From: Candidatus Stahliibacteriota bacterium
GTDB lineage: Bacteria; Hydrothermota; Tepidihabitantia; SM23-42
Reading direction: 5' to 3'
Length of the DNA stretch: 14,524 bases
Assembly (NCBI GenBank): GCA_030613445.1
Contig: JAUWLY010000032.1
Coordinates: 1-14,524, forward strand
Position 1 is the stretch's first letter. Each line of letters starts with the position of its first letter. This document shows positions 1 through 6,204 of the stretch, piece by piece. The notes under the pieces were generated by a model that saw only the letters and a program-made list of their open reading frames with translations, was not told where the DNA came from and made no database searches. The position numbers and the translations under genes were made by a program.

Positions 1-752
1 CGCTCGGTATAATATTCCCAAAGCAAGATGGCATCTTATGCGGTGCCACAATTGCCCAAATGGTTTTTGCAGTCCTTGACGAGCGTATTGATTTCCAATG
101 CAAAATGTCTGACGGCGCCAGTTTTTCATCCGGTATGACTATTGCTACGCTCATTGGTCCGGCAACCTCGTGCCTGAAAGGTGAACGGACTGCTCTAAAC
201 TTCTTACAACACCTCAGCGGTATTGCCACGTTCACCAAGAACTTCGTGAATGCCACTGAGGGACGATTGAAAATTTTCGATACGAGAAAAACCTTGCCAG
301 GCTTGAGAATAATGGAGAAATACGCTGTTCGTACCGGCGGTGGTCATAACCACCGATTTGGCCTGTATGATATGATACTGATAAAAGATAACCACATAGA
401 GATCGCTGGCAGCCTAACTAAGGCAGTGCGTGCCGCACGCAAGAAAAGAAAAAGAGCATTTGTGGAAGTCGAGGTTAAGACCTTTGAAGAATTAGACGAA
501 GCCCTGGCAGTTAAGGTCAACCGGGTCATGCTCGATAATATGAGCCCTGATCAATTAAGTAGAGCGGTTGAAATTGTGCGCGCCTCAGAAGGAACTACAG
601 AAATCGAAGTAAGTGGCGGGATTACCCTCAGCAATATCGCGTCTTATATAGATTGCGGTATGGACATTATCTCAGTCGGTGCACTCACCCACTCAGCTCC
701 GGCTATTGACATTGCGATGAAACTAAAACCATTAGGACAATGTGAACCCTGA
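1..752 (+). CDS. nadC: Nicotinate-nucleotide pyrophosphorylase (quinolinate phosphoribosyltransferase), 5' truncated by window edge
   Basis: NadC converts quinolinate and PRPP to nicotinate mononucleotide, CO2 and pyrophosphate in cytoplasmic de novo NAD synthesis. The reading frame is open from base 3, upstream of the first in-frame ATG at 60. The peptide encoded there (ending KQDGILCGATIAQ) is typical NadC N-terminal sequence, so the true start lies outside the window and 60 is not the start. About 249 residues are present against a usual 275-290. Family signatures seen are TRKTLPGLR (282-308), which contributes to quinolinate binding, followed by GGGHNHR and GLYDMILIKDNH (about 336-395), then EVEVKTFEE, a LDNMSP segment and the late VSGGI glycine motif. 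The gene overlaps folC by 11 bp, which suggests co-transcription and coupled translation. The identification is very secure; the missing N-terminus cannot be assessed. Confidence 0.95.
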   Translation, partial: LGIIFPKQDGILCGATIAQMVFAVLDERIDFQCKMSDGASFSSGMTIATLIGPATSCLKGERTALNFLQHLSGIATFTKNFVNATEGRLKIFDTRKTLPGLRIMEKYAVRTGGGHNHRFGLYDMILIKDNHIEIAGSLTKAVRAARKKRKRAFVEVEVKTFEELDEALAVKVNRVMLDNMSPDQLSRAVEIVRASEGTTEIEVSGGITLSNIASYIDCGMDIISVGALTHSAPAIDIAMKLKPLGQCEP

Positions 753-2145
753 GGACTTCCTCAAGTCACTCGTTGACTACGAGAAGCAGCCAACGTATGA
801 TTACGATCTGAATAGATTTGTACACTTCCTTGATCAACTCAACGCCCCACAGCACAACCTCCATAATGTCATACATATCGGCGGAACCAAAGGTAAAGGA
901 GCGAGCGCCGCAATAATCGCTTCTTGTCTAGTGCAGAGCGGCAAGTCAGTGGGACTTTTCACCTCACCCCACCTCAGCCGGATCAATGAACGCATAAAGA
1001 TAAACAACTCACTAATAAAAAACAAAGACCTCGCGTACTATATAAAGAAAATAAAAACTCTGATGAAAGGAAAAAAAACGACAAGCCCTGTGAAATACAG
1101 AAAATTATCTGGAGCGAAACCTATCGAGAACCAAGAATTTTACGGGGCAAGAACCTTTTTTGAAACGCTCACTGCGATCGCCTTTTTGCACTTTGCGCGC
1201 AAAAAAACCGATTTTACAATCTTTGAGGTTGGACTGGGTGGTCGTCTCGATGCCACAAATGTTACAAATCCAATAATATCAGTAATCACAAAAATCGGCT
1301 ATGACCATACAAATCTATTAGGTAATAAATTATCCCAGATCGCCATAGAAAAAGCAGGAATTATTAAACCCCCACCCTTCCCTCCCCCACAAATGGGGGA
1401 GGATAAAGGAGGGGGAAAAGTTACCACAATGTCCACTCGACAAGAACATAGTCAATTGATTACCATTCACCAGCGATCGAGTGTAGAACGAGTCATAAAA
1501 AGAGTAGCCAAAAAACAACGCAATAAAATCACTTTTGCCGAAGATCAGCATAATATTAAAATAGTAAAACAAACAATCAAAGGAAGCCACCTGAGAATAG
1601 CCGGTCAAATCGGAAGGTTCAACGCCTTCCTCCCTTTACCTGGCGTCCATCAGGTTCAGAACCTCCTTCTTGCCCTTGCTGTAATCAATGAATTAAGAAC
1701 CATGGGTTTTGAAATACCAGTTCAAGCAGTACAAAAGGGCATCAGGCAAACCAGGCTGCGCGGTAGGTTTGAAGTCATCTCGAACAAGCCACTCGTGATA
1801 TTTGACTGCGCACATAACCGCGATTCGTTTGAGGCTCTGCATGAGAATATTGAGACTCTTAAAATCCGTAATTTCTTTTTGATTTTTGGATGCAGCCGTG
1901 GCAAAGATATTACTTATGCTTTGAAAAAAATTTTTCCTAAAGCCAAAGAGGTAGTATTGGTGAAAACTGACAACCCGCGCGCAATGATACAAACTGATAT
2001 CTACGACCACGCAAGAAAATATCAACAAAATATAGCCATCGCTTCATCGGTTGCTCATGCTATTGAATATTTGAAGAGTAAATCACAAAAAAATGAAAAA
2101 ATAATCATCACCGGTTCTTTCTATCTCTGGCAGCCGAGCTGGTGA
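742..2145 (+). CDS. folC: Dihydrofolate synthase / folylpolyglutamate synthase with an in-frame palindromic insertion
   Basis: FolC is a cytoplasmic ATP-dependent Mur-ligase-type enzyme that adds glutamate to dihydropteroate and/or extends folate polyglutamate tails. It uses a GTG start inside the end of nadC (11 bp overlap). Motifs in order are a P-loop HIGGTKGKGAS (residues 45-55), TSPHL with NERI, FETLTAIAFLHFA, EVGLGGRLDATNV, DHTNLLG, EKAGIIK, a C-terminal RGRFEVI, and DCAHN as the variant of DGAHN. The P-loop reads GTKGKGA where bacterial FolC usually has GTNGKGS; the Lys form also occurs in eukaryotic folylpolyglutamate synthases, and a Ser follows the Ala. At 467 residues it is somewhat longer than the usual 420-440. 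The excess lies partly in a Pro/Gly-rich stretch directly after EKAGIIK (from residue 210), encoded by the hairpin listed separately. Identity is secure; whether it has one or both activities cannot be told from sequence. Confidence 0.93.
   Translation: MNPEDFLKSLVDYEKQPTYDYDLNRFVHFLDQLNAPQHNLHNVIHIGGTKGKGASAAIIASCLVQSGKSVGLFTSPHLSRINERIKINNSLIKNKDLAYYIKKIKTLMKGKKTTSPVKYRKLSGAKPIENQEFYGARTFFETLTAIAFLHFARKKTDFTIFEVGLGGRLDATNVTNPIISVITKIGYDHTNLLGNKLSQIAIEKAGIIKPPPFPPPQMGEDKGGGKVTTMSTRQEHSQLITIHQRSSVERVIKRVAKKQRNKITFAEDQHNIKIVKQTIKGSHLRIAGQIGRFNAFLPLPGVHQVQNLLLALAVINELRTMGFEIPVQAVQKGIRQTRLRGRFEVISNKPLVIFDCAHNRDSFEALHENIETLKIRNFFLIFGCSRGKDITYALKKIFPKAKEVVLVKTDNPRAMIQTDIYDHARKYQQNIAIASSVAHAIEYLKSKSQKNEKIIITGSFYLWQPSW
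1369..1415 (+). repeat. Palindromic repeat element inserted in frame within folC
   Basis: A C-rich left half and G-rich right half form a long hairpin. The perfect inner 9-bp stem pairs CCTCCCCCA (1381-1389) with TGGGGGAGG (1394-1402) around the loop CAAA, and an outer stem pairs CCCCC (1369-1373) with GGGGG (1411-1415). The 47 bp are read by folC as Pro/Gly-rich peptide (PPPFPPPQMGEDKGGG), unlike normal FolC sequence at this site. The base composition differs sharply from the surrounding gene. It resembles dispersed small palindromic repeats (MITE/REP-like), here tolerated because it keeps the frame open. Copies elsewhere in the genome cannot be checked here. Confidence 0.7.
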
Positions 2146-2271
2146 TCCTGGTCAATAGAAAAATTGTTATCAGTGTCATGTTTTGACATTTGACAAAACC
2201 TAAAATCTCGGTTGGCTTTTTTAATTAGAAACCGATGCCATTTCTCTTTCTGGCCTCTGGTATCTTTCTGG

Positions 2272-2306
2272 TCTAGCATCTAGTATCCAGTATCTATCAT
2301 CTGTCG
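2272..2306. repeat. Degenerate heptanucleotide tandem repeat (TCTAGTA-like, five units)
   Basis: Five consecutive 7-bp units can be read: TCTAGCA, TCTAGTA, TCCAGTA, TCTATCA, TCTGTCG. They are preceded by similar but unphased TCTGG/TATCT words. The 7-bp period matches that of the AT-rich block at 11592-11767, and the CTAG(T/C)AT core resembles CTAAATA there, so both may belong to one class of intergenic repeat. No function is visible. Confidence 0.6.
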
Positions 2307-2355
2307 TTATTGGTTTGACCCCACTTTCTCCCAGATTCTGGCTGCTGGTTGTCTC

Positions 2356-2383
2356 TTGAAATATATTGCTTTCTATATATAAT
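2356..2383 (+). promoter_or_regulatory. Sigma70-type promoter for the DUF2703-like gene
   Basis: TTGAAA (2356-2361) and TATAAT (2378-2383) are separated by 16 bp. Transcription would start near 2390, leaving a leader of about 14 nt that contains AAGGAGG (2392-2398), 5 nt before the ATG at 2404. Confidence 0.75.
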
Positions 2384-2403
2384 TGTAGTATAAGGAGGTT
2401 ATA

Positions 2404-2922
2404 ATGATGACGAAATTGCTGAGTATTATTATTTCATTATGTTGTGCGCCTGCTTTTATCCAAGCTCAATGCCCGGCTGAGAGAGATGGGAAATCTCTGG
2501 TCATAAGCTGGCAGTATACCGTATGCCAGAGCATGAACCCATGTAATCGTTGCCGAATGACACCGAAGGAAGTAAAGACTGCTTATGAGAAACTGCAGTC
2601 CGCACTTGCCAAGCTGGATATAGAAGTCATACTCGATGAGCAAACCGAAGCGCAAGAAGGAGATCATATCTTGATCAATGACAAAGCTCTCGAAAATTTG
2701 TTAGGCGGTAACTTGGTTAAACGTCAATGTGCTTCGTGCCCGAGTGCTGACGGAGAAACAAAGGAATACAACGCACTAGAACTCGACGGCACAGTATACG
2801 AAATAATTCCAGCTGCTCTGATAATCAGAGCAGGTTTGCTGGCTGCATCAGAGTTATTCGCTGCCAAATCTTCGATGCCGTGCGGAACAAAGACGCCATG
2901 TCAAGGATGCCCATCCCAATAA
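2404..2922 (+). CDS. Exported cysteine-rich DUF2703-like protein
   Basis: The 172-residue protein starts at an ATG with a strong AAGGAGG site. An N-terminal hydrophobic stretch (residues 4-21, ending AFIQA) looks like a signal peptidase I signal; the Cys13-Cys14 context is not a good lipobox. The mature part (LVISWQYTVC, then NPCNRCRMTPKE, then an amphipathic helix and DIEVILDE) resembles the DUF2703 family, whose members usually are cytoplasmic and carry a TCxRC-like motif. Its biochemical role is not established. Cysteines are arranged as C41-x5-C47-x2-C50, C109-x2-C112 and C160-x5-C166-x2-C169, so the first and last clusters share one spacing. That suggests metal binding or disulphide/thiol chemistry outside the cytoplasm, by inference. 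The gene has its own promoter and converges on the lipoprotein gene with a 9-bp gap. The DUF2703 assignment is from memory of the family pattern and is moderate. Confidence 0.7.
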   Translation: MMTKLLSIIISLCCAPAFIQAQCPAERDGKSLVISWQYTVCQSMNPCNRCRMTPKEVKTAYEKLQSALAKLDIEVILDEQTEAQEGDHILINDKALENLLGGNLVKRQCASCPSADGETKEYNALELDGTVYEIIPAALIIRAGLLAASELFAAKSSMPCGTKTPCQGCPSQ

Positions 2923-2931
2923 ACACCTGAT

Positions 2932-3432
2932 TTAGTCATTCTTCTTCATCTCAGGCAATAATTCTCTGCCTAACAGAATATCAATGACTTCTCCCTTTAT
3001 CTCTTCATAATCGTGTAGATTCTCATACAGTTTGTATGTCTCTCCTTCAGAGAAAATGAAAACACCTTTTTTATCGAGGTCTTCAGCATTTGTTCCCATT
3101 AAGGCATAATCATAATCTCTTCCACTCTCACCAATATTGGGGTTGGGCTTCTTGAAAGTAATAAGAAAAACTATATCAACAAAATCAATCCTGCGCACAG
3201 TTTTACCGTCCTTCATTATGTCGAAACGATAGATTACATCAGATTTCTTATCATATATTTGTGGAGTGTATAAAACAATGATATGGCTTCCAACTTCGAA
3301 ATCCTCTTTTGGCTCTATTTTCGTGTATGAAACTGTGGTATACTTACCCTGCCATTGCTTTTTTGAAACGCAGCCAGTAAGCAAATAACTGCCTATTAAT
3401 CCCAATAACACAAATATTGTAAATCTCTTCAT
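2932..3432 (-). CDS. Small hypothetical lipoprotein
   Basis: The 166-residue protein begins with a basic n-region (MKR), a hydrophobic core and the lipobox LTGC, with Cys21 as the predicted lipidated residue. The following residues (VSKK) lack Asp at +2, which in E. coli would favour outer-membrane sorting; this rule may not hold here. The mature part is charged and rich in beta-type segments (SHIIVLYTPQIYD, VIYRFDIMKDG, RRIDFVDIVFLI) and ends in an acidic/basic helix. I recognise no family. The start is supported by a purine-rich GGGGAAGAG directly before the ATG and by a clear promoter on the minus strand. It is transcribed alone, away from the sigma factor gene and toward the DUF2703-like gene. 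The CDS is secure; its function is unknown. Confidence 0.85.
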   Translation of the reverse strand: MKRFTIFVLLGLIGSYLLTGCVSKKQWQGKYTTVSYTKIEPKEDFEVGSHIIVLYTPQIYDKKSDVIYRFDIMKDGKTVRRIDFVDIVFLITFKKPNPNIGESGRDYDYALMGTNAEDLDKKGVFIFSEGETYKLYENLHDYEEIKGEVIDILLGRELLPEMKKND

Positions 3433-3452
3433 CTCTTCCCCTTACTCGTTTA

Positions 3453-3480
3453 ATTTTAATAAATTCTCAACCGAAGTCAA
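3453..3480 (-). promoter_or_regulatory. Sigma70-type promoter for the lipoprotein gene
   Basis: On the minus strand TTGACT (3480-3475) and TAAAAT (3458-3453) are 16 bp apart. The predicted start near 3446 leaves a leader of about 14 nt with a purine-rich ribosome binding site before the ATG at 3432. Confidence 0.7.
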
Positions 3481-3580
3481 TCACCATCTCGTTCGTATTT
3501 TTAGCTTAGAATTACAGAATGTTCCTGAAATGTCAAATTCTCAGACATCGATCTCCCGCTTTTTTGTGCACAAGGGGTTT

Positions 3581-3624
3581 GGTGAACAGGTGAACACCTG
3601 GTGCTCGTGCTCTACGTGCTCTAT
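3581..3624. repeat. Short tandem and inverted repeats in the divergent intergenic region
   Basis: GGTGAACA occurs twice in tandem (3581-3588, 3589-3596). The second copy forms part of a perfect dyad CAGGTG-AA-CACCTG (3587-3600). Directly after it GTGCTC, GTGCTCTAC and GTGCTCTAT follow one another (3601-3624). The dyad lies between the divergent lipoprotein and sigma-factor promoters, about 70 bp upstream of the latter, so it could be an operator. No regulator is known. Confidence 0.5.
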
Positions 3625-3669
3625 GTGAAGCTACTAATATGAAAGTAGATAAAAAATTGGGGTCAAGAC

Positions 3670-3697
3670 TTGCATTCTATAAAAAACCATATATACT
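3670..3697 (+). promoter_or_regulatory. Probable promoter of the sigma/anti-sigma/bactofilin-like operon
   Basis: TTGCAT (3670-3675) and TATACT (3692-3697) are 16 bp apart, predicting a start near 3704 and a leader of about 17 nt without a Shine-Dalgarno sequence. The -35 lies within GGGGTCAAGACTTGCATTCT (3658-3677), a word that resembles ends of REP/IS200-associated repeats, so the promoter may have been supplied by such an element. This looks like a housekeeping promoter rather than an ECF-type one. Confidence 0.55.
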
Positions 3698-3720
3698 AAT
3701 TCAAGATATGTAATTCCCGA

Positions 3721-4260
3721 ATGAAAAATAACATTGAAAAAGTAGCAGATTTAATTGAACAGGCACGGAAGAATGACGAAGACGCGTGCCAGAAGATCTT
3801 AAATCTATATAAAGGAAGGATATTCAGTTATGTCTATCGGATGGTGAGAAACTTCCATGATGCTGAAGATATAACTTTTGATACTTTTATAAAGTGTTTT
3901 AAAGCACTTGGCAGGTTTGATACTTCCAAGAAGTTCTCAACATGGCTCTTTACTATTGCTCACAATACGACCTTCGATTTTTTCCGAAAAAACAAACAAG
4001 AATATGAGTATCTTGATGAAAGGCACGGTATTACTGATGATATCGTTGAAAAATCTGAAAAAAAGAGAAAAATGGCGCAAATCGAAAAAGCCCTTATTCA
4101 ATTACCTCCGCTTGACCGAGAACTTGTGGTTTTATTTCATAAAGAGGAATATTCATACCAGGAAATCAGCGAAATCCTCAAGATACCGGTGACAACGATA
4201 AAAACCCGGCTCCACCGAGCACGCAAGAAACTGTCTAGATTGATCCAAGAAACCAAGTGA
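3721..4260 (+). CDS. ECF (extracytoplasmic function) RNA polymerase sigma factor, RpoE-like
   Basis: The 179-residue protein has only the sigma2 and sigma4 regions, as ECF sigma factors do. Sigma2 spans about residues 28-95, with YRMVRNFHDAEDITFDTFIK followed by FDTSKKFSTWLFTIAHNTTFDFFRK, the region that contacts core polymerase and the -10. Sigma4 spans about 120-176, with LPPLDRELVVLFHKEEYSYQEISEIL and VTTIKTRLHRARKKL, a helix-turn-helix that binds the -35. No extra C-terminal domain is present. The next gene, 33 bp downstream, encodes a zinc-finger membrane anti-sigma, so this factor is expected to be held inactive at the membrane until an envelope signal arrives. There is no Shine-Dalgarno sequence before the ATG. 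The regulon is not visible; no copy of its own target promoter was recognised in the window. Confidence 0.92.
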   Translation: MKNNIEKVADLIEQARKNDEDACQKILNLYKGRIFSYVYRMVRNFHDAEDITFDTFIKCFKALGRFDTSKKFSTWLFTIAHNTTFDFFRKNKQEYEYLDERHGITDDIVEKSEKKRKMAQIEKALIQLPPLDRELVVLFHKEEYSYQEISEILKIPVTTIKTRLHRARKKLSRLIQETK

Positions 4261-4293
4261 AACTTTTCTTCATATCTTTCGTATTACTTAGTG

Positions 4294-4857
4294 ATGAAGC
4301 ATAAAACAATAGAAATACTAATCCAAAAGTCCCTTGATTTCGAGGCAAATGCAGAAGAAGAGAAGATTCTCCAAGCTCATTTGTCTGGATGCAAAGAGTG
4401 CCAACGCTTTTACCAGGAAATGGTACAGATTCAAAAGGCACTCTACGGGCTCACTGAATTTTATCCAGAACATGGTTTTAACGAACGCCTACTGAAAAAG
4501 CTGGGATTTCGAAAGATCTTTGCCTGGACCAAAACAGCCAAGGTTTTTGCAGGTGCCTGGTTAGCATCCATTCTGCTTTTGGCATTTTCACCCCTACCTG
4601 GGAAAGCAATAAATCAGATATTAACCTCGGCACCTGCTCTTATGCGCATCGTCAATACAGGCAAGGTCATTATCTCATCGCTCAGCCATGTTGTAATGCC
4701 TTTTGCCAAAAATTCATTCGATATTGTATGGCCCATAATCGGATTAGTATCAAGCATTATCATCACTTATTTCTTTAGTAAAGCAATTTACCCCGTTAGA
4801 AAGCTCGATGCAAACATTAAATCCCCTGCTCAAGGGCAGGATTTTCTAACCGGGTAA
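4294..4857 (+). CDS. Zinc-finger (zf-HC2/ZAS) membrane anti-sigma factor
   Basis: The N-terminus carries an anti-sigma zinc-binding pattern, HLSGCKEC, i.e. His-x3-Cys-x2-Cys, near residues 29-36, with an upstream helix expected to clasp the cognate ECF factor. Hydrophobic segments follow at about residues 84-100 (WLASILLLAFS) and near 146-166 (PIIGLVSSIIITYFF), so it likely sits in the inner membrane with its zinc finger in the cytoplasm. GTG at 4291 directly precedes ATG 4294 in frame; ATG is chosen, and neither has a Shine-Dalgarno sequence. The last ~24 residues (from YPVRK to FLTG) are encoded by an imperfect palindrome that also supplies the stop codon, so the original C-terminus may have been replaced by repeat-derived sequence. 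Assignment rests on the zinc motif, membrane segments and operon position. Confidence 0.88.
   Translation: MKHKTIEILIQKSLDFEANAEEEKILQAHLSGCKECQRFYQEMVQIQKALYGLTEFYPEHGFNERLLKKLGFRKIFAWTKTAKVFAGAWLASILLLAFSPLPGKAINQILTSAPALMRIVNTGKVIISSLSHVVMPFAKNSFDIVWPIIGLVSSIIITYFFSKAIYPVRKLDANIKSPAQGQDFLTG
4788..4857 (+). repeat. Compound hairpin overlapping the 3' end of the anti-sigma gene
   Basis: TTACCCCGTTAGAAA (4788-4802) pairs with TTTCTAACCGGGTAA (4843-4857), 14 of 15 positions matching. Between the arms, CCTGC (4825-4829) pairs with GCAGG (4836-4840). The right arm ends at the anti-sigma stop codon, 2 nt before the AAGGAGG (4860-4866) of the next gene, so folding could affect translation or processing between the two genes. 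There is no U-run of terminator type. It resembles dispersed CCCCGTTAG/CTAACGGGG palindromes of uncultivated bacteria; this family link is from memory. Confidence 0.7.
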
Positions 4858-4870
4858 AAAAGGAGGAAAC

Positions 4871-6097
4871 ATGCAAGGCTTAACTATTATTTTAATGTTC
4901 TTACAAGTATCAAACCCTGGATCTTTTGAGTATATTGGACAATTGCCAGAGGTTATTATCGAGGCTCCACGATGTGAGCGCGAGGATATCGCGTGGTCTG
5001 GCTTGCTGCCGGAGACCATTATTACTGCTCCACGAGAAGAAAACATCATCTTAGCTCAATTCACCACACTTTTAGAACCACACTTTGCCTATGGACAGAC
5101 AATATCAGAAATAGACATTGATTTCATTGAAAAAGGCGATGTGATCGGTGATAATTATCACGTGCCTGAAGGCGACACAGTTGATGATGATGTCACAGTG
5201 CAAGGCGGCAATGCAGAGATCGAAGGTGTTATTGACGGCGACCTCGCAGTCATGGGCGGCATAGTTGAGGTCAGTGGTCTGATCGACGGCGACGTCGCAG
5301 TATTTGGCGGTAACCTTGATATAACTGGCACAATTGACGGCGACGCCGCAGTCATGGGTGGCAACATAACTAACCAAGGGGTCATAACTGGCGACCTCTT
5401 TGTCGTTGGCGGTACAGTCCGGCTCGATTCAGGCTCAGTAGTCCAGGGTGATATAAGCATGGTCGGTGGTACTGTAGACCGTGATGAAAACGCAGAAGTG
5501 CTCGGCGAAATAACCTCGATCGAACTCGACGTCCTGCATAAGATCATGCCGCGCATTGGTAAAGCCTTTAGACTTCCCAAGTTCTTACCAGGTGCTCATG
5601 TTTTCCCCAAAATTTTCTTCATCGCTGCAATGATCGTCATGTATATAATAAACCTACTTATATTTCTGATATTCCCTGGTACGATTGAGAAAATCGTTGA
5701 AAGACTACAACTTAATGTGTGGGCATCAGTTGGTTTTGGTCTGGGTCTTGAGGTACTGTACATACCACTGATCGCCCTCTTCGCAGTTTCAGTGATCGGC
5801 ATACCATTAATACCTATTTTTGTTCTGGCGGTTTTCCTGGGTGCGCTCTTTGGGTTCTCTGCACTTTCGCTCATCATCGGAAATAAGGTTGCCAATGGCT
5901 TGAAGTGGAATGTAACAAGTAAACCTGGACTCTTTAGTATTGGCTGGCTCTCAATAATGATCATCCCGATCATTGTCCACCTTATCGGCCCACCGATATT
6001 CATCTTAGGCTGGATTATCACCTATGTAGCACTAACTATAGGTATCGGCGCGGTTATCTATACGCTGATCAAGAAGAACGCCAAGACCAAGAAGTAG
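4871..6097 (+). CDS. Bactofilin-like (polymer-forming) beta-helix protein with C-terminal membrane domain
   Basis: The 408-residue protein has three parts. Residues 1-60 hold a short hydrophobic start (LTIILMFLQVS) and two near-identical peptides, QLPEVIIEAPR and LLPETIITAPR, 21 residues apart, which look like TonB boxes. Residues about 90-205 form a right-handed beta-helix-like array: Gly-Gly pairs at 112, 129, 146, 163 and 180 are exactly 17 residues apart, with (D/T)GD turns at 122, 139, 156 and 173 and a final rung near 199. This is the pattern of polymer-forming cytoskeletal (bactofilin) proteins. From about 245 to 400 there are several hydrophobic segments, including GIPLIPIFVLAVFLGALFG, and the protein ends in a lysine-rich tail. 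It starts with a strong AAGGAGG. As the third gene behind a sigma/anti-sigma pair it is probably an envelope scaffold or sensor; which side of the membrane the helix occupies is unclear. Confidence 0.8.
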   Translation: MQGLTIILMFLQVSNPGSFEYIGQLPEVIIEAPRCEREDIAWSGLLPETIITAPREENIILAQFTTLLEPHFAYGQTISEIDIDFIEKGDVIGDNYHVPEGDTVDDDVTVQGGNAEIEGVIDGDLAVMGGIVEVSGLIDGDVAVFGGNLDITGTIDGDAAVMGGNITNQGVITGDLFVVGGTVRLDSGSVVQGDISMVGGTVDRDENAEVLGEITSIELDVLHKIMPRIGKAFRLPKFLPGAHVFPKIFFIAAMIVMYIINLLIFLIFPGTIEKIVERLQLNVWASVGFGLGLEVLYIPLIALFAVSVIGIPLIPIFVLAVFLGALFGFSALSLIIGNKVANGLKWNVTSKPGLFSIGWLSIMIIPIIVHLIGPPIFILGWIITYVALTIGIGAVIYTLIKKNAKTKK

Positions 6098-6128
6098 AAC
6101 TTTTGTCCTGGTTTGACCTATCTATCTG

Positions 6129-6168
6129 CCACCTCCTCCTCTTACACGGAGGAGGTGGTTATTAATTG
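6129..6168 (+). terminator. Rho-independent terminator of the sigma operon
   Basis: A perfect 11-bp GC-rich stem pairs CCACCTCCTCC (6129-6139) with GGAGGAGGTGG (6148-6158) around an 8-nt loop, followed by the T-rich TTATTAATTG. It lies 31 bp after the bactofilin-like gene and just before the greA promoter. Confidence 0.85.
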
Positions 6169-6170
6169 TG

Positions 6171-6198
6171 TTGAATTAACCATTTAGTTGATTATAAT
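6171..6198 (+). promoter_or_regulatory. Sigma70-type promoter giving a leaderless greA mRNA
   Basis: TTGAAT (6171-6176) and TATAAT (6193-6198) are 16 bp apart. With the usual 7-bp step from the last -10 base to +1, transcription starts at 6205, the A of the greA ATG. There is no room for a Shine-Dalgarno sequence. Confidence 0.75.
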
Positions 6199-6204
6199 AG
6201 CATC

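Larger units (their letters stand above)
2146..2403. other. 258-bp intergenic region with weak hairpins, heptamer repeat and promoter
   Basis: This is a non-coding gap between folC and the DUF2703-like gene. Near folC there is a small hairpin, TGTCA (2174-2178) with TGACA (2184-2188). A short AACC/GGTT stem then leads to a run of six T (2217-2222), which could be a weak folC terminator. A T/C-rich mosaic follows, including the heptamer array at 2272-2306. A TTGACCCC word (about 2314-2321) recurs as its complement near 3659. The last 50 bp hold the promoter and ribosome binding site of the next gene. No credible ORF was seen. Confidence 0.6.

Noticed and set aside
2927..2956. CCTGA/TCAGG as a bidirectional terminator between the converging genes
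   Set aside because: The stem is only 5 bp with a 20-nt loop and no T-run on either strand.
3581..3596. GTGAAC words as an autoregulated ECF-type -35 element
   Set aside because: No matching -10 at ECF spacing was found and the words are part of a tandem repeat and dyad; the TTGCAT/TATACT pair is closer to the gene.
5204..5420. 51-bp periodic DNA that could be taken for a tandem or CRISPR-like repeat
   Set aside because: The period is exactly 17 codons, follows the protein's beta-helix rungs, and lacks conserved direct repeats with unique spacers.
5105..5580. Antisense open frames opposite the beta-helix gene
   Set aside because: They mirror the 17-residue repeats of the sense protein (Ser/Pro- or Val/Asn-rich periodic peptides) and have no start signals.
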